NCBI GenBank assembly: GCA_910577555.1
Contig: CAJTLF010000003.1
Coordinates: forward strand, 69,028-133,027
Reading direction: 5' to 3'
Source: an uncultured Christensenella sp.
GTDB taxonomy: Bacteria > Bacillota > Clostridia > Christensenellales > Borkfalkiaceae
Length of the DNA: 64,000 bases
This document shows, in pieces, positions 60,282 through 64,000 of this stretch. Each line of letters opens with the position of its first letter. The stretch's first letter is position 1. Below the pieces are notes generated by a model. That model ran no database searches. It saw only the letters and a list, made by a program, of their open reading frames with translations, and was not told where the DNA came from. The translations under genes were made by a program, and so were the position numbers.

Positions 60282-60359
60282 GGCCCTATAGCTCAGTTTG
60301 GTTAGAGCGCCAGCCTGTCACGCTGGAGGTCGACGGTTCGAGCCCGTTTGGGGTCGCCA
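60282..60359 (+). tRNA. tRNA-Asp(GTC)
   Basis: Acceptor GGCCCTA/TGGGGTC, anticodon loop CTGTCAC, T-loop GTTCGAG, encoded CCA. Confidence 0.95.
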
Positions 60360-60390
60360 AATTTTTTTAAAACGCCTTTCGGCGTTAAAT

Positions 60391-60466
60391 GCCTTGGTAG
60401 CTCAGATGGTAGAGCGGTGGACTGAAAATCCATATGTCGGCGGTTCGATTCCACCCCAAGGCACCA
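60391..60466 (+). tRNA. tRNA-Phe(GAA)
   Basis: Acceptor GCCTTGG/CCAAGGC, anticodon loop CTGAAAA, T-loop GTTCGAT, encoded CCA. Confidence 0.95.
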
Positions 60467-60483
60467 CCCTGACGGGCGGATTT

Positions 60484-60559
60484 GCTGGTGTAGCTCAACT
60501 GGCAGAGCAGCTGATTTGTAATCAGCAGGTTGTGGGTTCGATTCCAATCACCAGCTCCA
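60484..60559 (+). tRNA. tRNA-Thr(TGT)
   Basis: Acceptor GCTGGTG/CACCAGC, anticodon loop TTTGTAA, T-loop GTTCGAT, encoded CCA. Confidence 0.95.
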
Positions 60560-60594
60560 ACTACCCCGTTTCTGCGGGGTAAATTCATATTTTT

Positions 60595-60679
60595 GGGCGG
60601 ATTGCAGAGTGGCCAAATGCATCAGACTGTAAATCTGACGTCTCCGACTTCGGTGGTTCGAATCCACCTCCTCCCACCA
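60595..60679 (+). tRNA. tRNA-Tyr(GTA)
   Basis: Class II tRNA with a long variable arm; anticodon loop CTGTAAA, T-loop GTTCGAA, encoded CCA. The acceptor stem GGGCGGA/TCCTCCC has a C-T mismatch at the fourth pair. Confidence 0.93.
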
Positions 60680-60713
60680 GCAAAAAAGACAGGTTTTCAC
60701 CTGTCTTTTTTGC
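60680..60713 (+). terminator. tRNA operon terminator (repeat copy 1)
   Basis: GCAAAAAAGACAGGT and ACCTGTCTTTTTTGC, a perfect 15-bp stem with a TTTC loop. The same arms recur at 62022-62055. Confidence 0.9.
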
Positions 60714-60799
60714 ATTATATATTTCAAAGTCTAATCACTATTTCGTTCGAGTCTCACATATTAAGCAAAACTCCTGCCGAAAGGCAAGAAAAAATCGCG

Positions 60800-61042
60800 T
60801 TATTTTATCTCCTGCTCTAAATCTGCAAATTCGCTTGTATTAAAAAACTCAACCAAAGTTATCCCTAAACCGTCACACAGCATTTTTATTGTAACAATAC
60901 CGGGATTAATGCTTTTTCCGTACAATATATTTTTAATTGTTGAAGGTGGTACTGCGGACTCCGTTGCTAACTTATTTATAGACATACGCTTTTCTTCCAA
61001 AAGAACAAGCAATCTATTTGTCACCGCAGTATACGTGTCCAC
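60800..61042 (-). CDS. XRE-family helix-turn-helix regulator
   Basis: An 80-aa DNA-binding protein almost entirely formed by a Cro/CI-type HTH: RMSINKLATESAVPPSTIKN followed by ILYGKSINPGIVTIKMLCDGLGI. It has no extra effector domain. A GTG start with GAGG upstream is used. It is divergent from a lipoprotein gene whose promoter carries GGCTAT repeats; it probably represses that promoter and its own. Confidence 0.9.
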   Translation of the reverse strand: MDTYTAVTNRLLVLLEEKRMSINKLATESAVPPSTIKNILYGKSINPGIVTIKMLCDGLGITLVEFFNTSEFADLEQEIK

Positions 61043-61086
61043 ACTATCCTCTTTAATTTATTTTATATGATTATAGCATAAATTAC

Positions 61087-61132
61087 TTGACTTAATGGGC
61101 TATATATGATACTATTTAGGCTATAAATAGCC
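61087..61132 (+). promoter_or_regulatory. lipoprotein promoter with XRE operator candidates
   Basis: TTGACT (61087-61092), 17-nt spacer, TACTAT (61110-61115). GGGCTAT lies in the spacer (61097-61103), and the palindrome GGCTAT-AA-ATAGCC (61119-61132) covers the expected start site. Confidence 0.7.
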
Positions 61133-61155
61133 CATAGCGTTTAAGGAGATAATTT

Positions 61156-61644
61156 ATGAAGGCTTATAAAAAATATTTTTGTATAATATCAATGCTTATT
61201 TGCCTGGGGATAAGTTTTATGTTTTGTTCCTGCGAATCAGAAAAACAAGAAAATGATAACAACAATACGCAAATAGCTCAACCGGAAAACACAAATTATC
61301 CCGTTGAGGGGATTTGGTGCGGAAGTATTGCAGGTAGTTTTTTACGCAATATAAAAAATGAATACTTAAGTGAAACATTAACTGTTAAATATTATATTCA
61401 TTTCTTGCCAGGTGGTGGCATTAAAACAATGTATGAAATGGGATTAAGTAAAAGTTCGTGGAAAGTTGAAGATTTTGCATGGGAAATCAATGGATATATT
61501 GTAGATTTATCAAATGATAACAAATTAATTATCGTTTACGATGTTTTTAAATATACGATACCATCAATATATGGTTGGGGCTGGACTTGGTATAATACTT
61601 TGGCAAAGGTTACTACTTTTTCAAAAATTGAATATGACTTCTAA
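61156..61644 (+). CDS. small lipoprotein of unknown function
   Basis: A 162-aa secreted lipoprotein: signal peptide with hydrophobic core (IISMLICLGISFMF) and lipobox ending at Cys26 (FCSC), then an Asn/Gln/Glu-rich linker and a beta-rich domain with VEGIWCGSIAG and aromatic-rich IYGWGWTWYN. AAGGAG ribosome-binding site. Its strikingly AT-rich codon use differs from the housekeeping genes. No family recognised. Forms a pair with the next gene, 11 nt away. Confidence 0.7.
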   Translation: MKAYKKYFCIISMLICLGISFMFCSCESEKQENDNNNTQIAQPENTNYPVEGIWCGSIAGSFLRNIKNEYLSETLTVKYYIHFLPGGGIKTMYEMGLSKSSWKVEDFAWEINGYIVDLSNDNKLIIVYDVFKYTIPSIYGWGWTWYNTLAKVTTFSKIEYDF

Positions 61645-61655
61645 AGGAAAAACAA

Positions 61656-61982
61656 ATGAAAGGTCGCATTAATCAATTTATTTTTAAAATGGGCAACGCA
61701 CCCTTTACTATTACTGAAATGTCAAAAACGTTTATAAAAAATGAACCTTGCATCTTGGTATACGATAATAGCAATTGTGTAGGTATGATTTTTGAACATT
61801 ATGAATCGCGCAAAGTAGCGGCAAATGGTCAGGCAGAAATTCGTTTTTTTGATGCATTTCATAATGAATACGGTAAATGGCACAGAATTTTCATTAACGG
61901 ACAAAGATTATCTTATTATTCGCTTTGGAATAAATTTAACTTTTTGCAAGTAATTGAATATTCGGGATTAATAAAAGGTTGA
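61656..61982 (+). CDS. hypothetical protein in the XRE cassette
   Basis: A 108-aa soluble protein of unknown function with mixed alpha/beta character and many aromatic residues (IRFFDAFHNEYGKWHRIFI). AAAGGA ribosome-binding site; co-oriented with the lipoprotein gene. No toxin or antitoxin motif is recognised, although the repressor-plus-two-small-genes layout would allow it. Confidence 0.6.
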   Translation: MKGRINQFIFKMGNAPFTITEMSKTFIKNEPCILVYDNSNCVGMIFEHYESRKVAANGQAEIRFFDAFHNEYGKWHRIFINGQRLSYYSLWNKFNFLQVIEYSGLIKG

Positions 61983-62021
61983 CGCATAAATATTTGGGTT
62001 TTAGATTATTACTTTCACTAA

Positions 62022-62055
62022 GCAAAAAAGACAGGTAAAAACCTGTCTTTTTTGC
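62022..62055. terminator. terminator (repeat copy 2)
   Basis: GCAAAAAAGACAGGT and ACCTGTCTTTTTTGC with an AAAA loop; arms identical to the tRNA operon terminator at 60680-60713. It can serve the 108-aa gene and, on the other strand, the 62086-62682 gene. Confidence 0.9.
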
Positions 62056-62085
62056 TTAATAGGACTTATTATAATTTTAAAATAT

Positions 62086-62682
62086 TTACAGCCAATAGCA
62101 ACCTTCGTTTCTTAAGTCGTTTAAAACTTTTGCTTTTACAATTTCATTGGTATTATCGGGGAAGAATACACCCTGTCGTTTTATTTCTTGTTTCAATTCA
62201 TTCACGCACCCGGTATTTAACCTGATATTCAAACCCGCAAAAAAACTTTCAAAATTATCAAAAGAAGCATAATTCAAATTAGTGTGCGGAGTTTTACTGC
62301 CGTACGCAGTTTTATTGATTTCATAACCGAAAAATTTACGTGCCTTTACGGGACAGCCGCTACACGCTTGCAAGCCCAAAGCGTTATGACACCTTAAGCA
62401 TTGGATTTTATCCACAAACTGAGCCATCAATATTTTAGAATTATAAGTACAGCCGTCAATTATTATCGTGTTGGGATACAAAGTTTTATAAGCATTCCAC
62501 GCTTCCCTTGCTATATCGCCTATATCCGAAAGCTTCAAATTGCGACGCGGATAAGCTGATTGAAGCTCGTTAAAGCGCGAATAAAATCTTAACGGCGTTT
62601 TAGAAACCTTGATTTCAAGAAAATAAATCTCCTGCGGTTTACTTTTCTTTAATAAAATGAAATCGGGAGCAAATTTTATTTT
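62086..62682 (-). pseudogene. 5'-truncated nuclease-like (PD-(D/E)XK-like) gene
   Basis: The open frame starts right after a stop at 62683-62685 with no ATG: KIKFAPDFILLKKSKPQEIY, FLEIKVSKTPLRF and so on. PD...EIK with about 14 residues between fits a PD-(D/E)XK nuclease core. Further on are CLRCHNALGLQACSGCP (two C-x-x-C pairs, zinc-like) and a helical C terminus ending EGCYWL. Only a TTG at 62538 could start it, which would lose the nuclease motif. An N-terminal part is therefore probably missing; use of a rare ATT/ATA start is an alternative. Confidence 0.55.
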
Positions 62683-62695
62683 TTATTGAATACGC

Positions 62696-62724
62696 TTGAA
62701 ATACGGCGTTATTTTCAATATAAT
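62696..62724 (+). promoter_or_regulatory. promoter of the zinc-ribbon/rhomboid pair
   Basis: TTGAAA, 17-nt spacer, TATAAT, 17 nt before the ATG at 62742. Confidence 0.75.
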
Positions 62725-62741
62725 AAATACGGTGAAATATT

Positions 62742-63116
62742 ATGGACGATAAAAAACCGACGAATAAAGGTCTGGACGCAAAAACCGTTGCCGTTATGGT
62801 ACTTGCAGTTTTAATAGGTTTAAGTTTTATTATAGGTATTATTAGCGCAACCAACGACAGATGGATTGAATTTGCAATTTCGCTTTCAACTTCAATCGTC
62901 CTGTTTATTATTACCTGTCCGCTTGCTTATAAAGGGGATATTTACGAATGCCCGAATTGCGGACGAAAATTCAGGGTAAATGCTTACAAAGTTTTATTTT
63001 CGAAACGCACTTCAAAATACGACGGCGAAGACGGAAAACGCACAAAATATGTAAAATTAAAATGCCCTGAATGCAAAAGCAAAGGTTGGTGCAAAAAATC
63101 CGAGTATAACATATGA
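62742..63116 (+). CDS. membrane protein with C-terminal zinc ribbon
   Basis: A 124-aa protein: two membrane helices (VAVMVLAVLIGLSFIIGII and ISLSTSIVLFIITCPLAY) followed by a cytosolic domain with CPNCGRKF and CPECKSKGWC, two knuckles of a zinc ribbon. Function unknown. Its stop overlaps the rhomboid start (ATGA), so the two are translated together and may act together. Weak GGTGA ribosome-binding site. Confidence 0.75.
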   Translation: MDDKKPTNKGLDAKTVAVMVLAVLIGLSFIIGIISATNDRWIEFAISLSTSIVLFIITCPLAYKGDIYECPNCGRKFRVNAYKVLFSKRTSKYDGEDGKRTKYVKLKCPECKSKGWCKKSEYNI

Positions 63117-63859
63117 AAAAATTTGAATTTAAAAAACTCGTTACCGTTACAAATATTTTAATTGTAATACTTATACTTATCTATATATTAGACCGCTTTT
63201 TACCTTTTCCGAGCGGTTATGACGGTTATAATGCGTGGGACGACGAGAGCTCTCCCGTTTTCAATTATATATTCGGCAGTTGCGGCGGACTTTTGACAAA
63301 TTATATGGCGGTCGGCTCCACTCTCGTTCCAAACGGACTTGCCTTATACAGACGACTCACGAATATGTTTTTACACGGACATATTCTGCACCTGATTGCA
63401 AACTTAGTCGGACTTTACTTTATAGGTAACTACGCCGAAAAGCGGTTCGGTTGGCTGACTTACGTGCTGTTCACAATAGTTTCATTCGTGGAAGGTTTTA
63501 TTACCGACCCGTTATACGCAGCTATAACTTCAACGCCCGAAGAAGAACTGCTTGCAATCCCCACGATGGGTGCATCGGGCGGAATATTCGGGTTAATCGG
63601 AGTAACGCTTGCCGCAATATTTTTCGATATTAAAAGTTTTAAAAAGATAGACAATACAACGATTATCGTTTCGGCGGTTTACGGATTTTTAACCACTTAC
63701 GTGGTGAGTTTCGGCTGGACTACCGTTTGCCACAACGTGGCGATGATTTTGGGGCTCATTATCGGAGTGATAATAATTTTGCCGTTCTTTCTGCTTAAAA
63801 AAGGTAAATTCGCTCCGCAACAGGTAAACGGGCAAACCGAAGACAATAACGCAAACTAA
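63113..63859 (+). CDS. rhomboid-family intramembrane serine protease
   Basis: A 248-aa membrane protease with about six or seven helices. Catalytic Ser155 is in MGASGGIFGLIG (the GxSxG motif) and the partner His207 in TVCHNVAMILG. The H-x-x-x-N element of the family is in ILHLIANLVG (His93, Asn97), after the conserved RLTNMFLHGH. It should cut membrane-spanning substrates within the bilayer. A long external loop (about 31-80) precedes the core. Substrate unknown; the zinc-ribbon partner is a candidate regulator or substrate. Confidence 0.92.
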   Translation: MKKFEFKKLVTVTNILIVILILIYILDRFLPFPSGYDGYNAWDDESSPVFNYIFGSCGGLLTNYMAVGSTLVPNGLALYRRLTNMFLHGHILHLIANLVGLYFIGNYAEKRFGWLTYVLFTIVSFVEGFITDPLYAAITSTPEEELLAIPTMGASGGIFGLIGVTLAAIFFDIKSFKKIDNTTIIVSAVYGFLTTYVVSFGWTTVCHNVAMILGLIIGVIIILPFFLLKKGKFAPQQVNGQTEDNNAN

Positions 63860-63922
63860 AAAAGGCGGGTTATTACCGTAATTCCCATAGGGAATTTAAT
63901 AAAACGCAAATAAAAAGGTTTA

Positions 63923-63949
63923 GGCATAGCGTTAAGCTGTGCCTTTTTT
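63923..63949 (+). terminator. rhomboid gene terminator
   Basis: GGCATAGC and GCTGTGCC (one G-T pair), 5-nt loop, then T6. Confidence 0.75.
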
Positions 63950-63971
63950 GTACTTTTTTTCGTGGACGAAT

Positions 63972-63989
63972 TAGGCTACTCGTAGCCTA
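63972..63989. repeat. perfect inverted repeat at the window end
   Basis: TAGGCTAC-TC-GTAGCCTA. It may be an operator or a terminator stem for a gene beyond the edge. Confidence 0.5.
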
Positions 63990-64000
63990 GTGAGATATAG

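Noticed and set aside
60298..60820. Open frames across the tRNA genes on both strands (for example a 94-aa plus-strand frame and an 81-aa minus-strand frame)
   Set aside because: They translate tRNA cloverleaf sequence; the tRNAs are unambiguous.
1..64000. CRISPR arrays, intact insertion sequences, prophage genes
   Set aside because: No regularly spaced repeats, transposase motifs or phage structural genes were seen on either strand.

Overview
The window looks like chromosomal DNA of an anaerobic, low-to-mid-GC, endospore-forming member of the Clostridia (Firmicutes). The evidence is a spoIIAA-spoIIAB-sigF operon, the six-cysteine SCIFF peptide with its radical-SAM maturase inside the order queA-tgt-yajC-TIGR04086-scfA-scfB-secD-secF-recJ-rel-hemZ, a CarD-type regulator, ruvCAB and uvrBA. 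Most genes from about 5 kb to 60 kb lie on the minus strand. A finer placement, such as Christensenellales-like, is a guess and cannot be shown from sequence alone.

Layout. 0-7 kb: an RlmI-type RNA methyltransferase, an M29 aminopeptidase, the decayed remains of an ABC exporter, RNase P RNA (rnpB), pyruvate kinase, two tandem paralogous coiled-coil membrane proteins (one frameshifted) behind a near-consensus promoter with a palindromic operator, and a DUF975 membrane protein. 7-28 kb: one long minus-strand run, read from 27.7 kb down to 7.1 kb. It encodes a 1359-aa anchored surface protein, a 2490-aa subtilase carrying PA, Ig-like and BspA leucine-rich repeats, a 438-aa lipoprotein, a complete oligopeptide ABC importer (OppA-B-C-D-F) and a small membrane protein. 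This reads as a protein-degradation and peptide-uptake system. 28-36 kb: two FAD flavoproteins, a ferritin-like protein and uvrBA. 36-60 kb: housekeeping operons (pnp, rpsO; yajC through hemZ; ruvCAB-queA-tgt), a ferritin, an aminotransferase, CarD and the spoIIA operon. 60-64 kb: five tRNA genes (Met, Asp, Phe, Thr, Tyr), then a variable, AT-rich stretch. That stretch has an XRE repressor-lipoprotein cassette between two near-identical terminator stems, a truncated nuclease-like gene, and a zinc-ribbon/rhomboid pair.

Regulatory reading. Many promoters are close to consensus. Several (aminopeptidase, FAD pair, uvrBA, ruvCAB) put the -10 box only 6-11 nt before the start codon with no Shine-Dalgarno, which predicts leaderless or almost leaderless mRNAs. 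In the SCIFF/Sec neighbourhood, three intrinsic-terminator-like hairpins sit within about 6 nt of the next start codon, suggesting tuned read-through between genes. CarD, rpsO and the tandem coiled-coil genes have terminator-like hairpins in their leaders. No CRISPR array, intact transposase or phage gene was seen. All functions are inferred from motifs read by eye; no database search was run.
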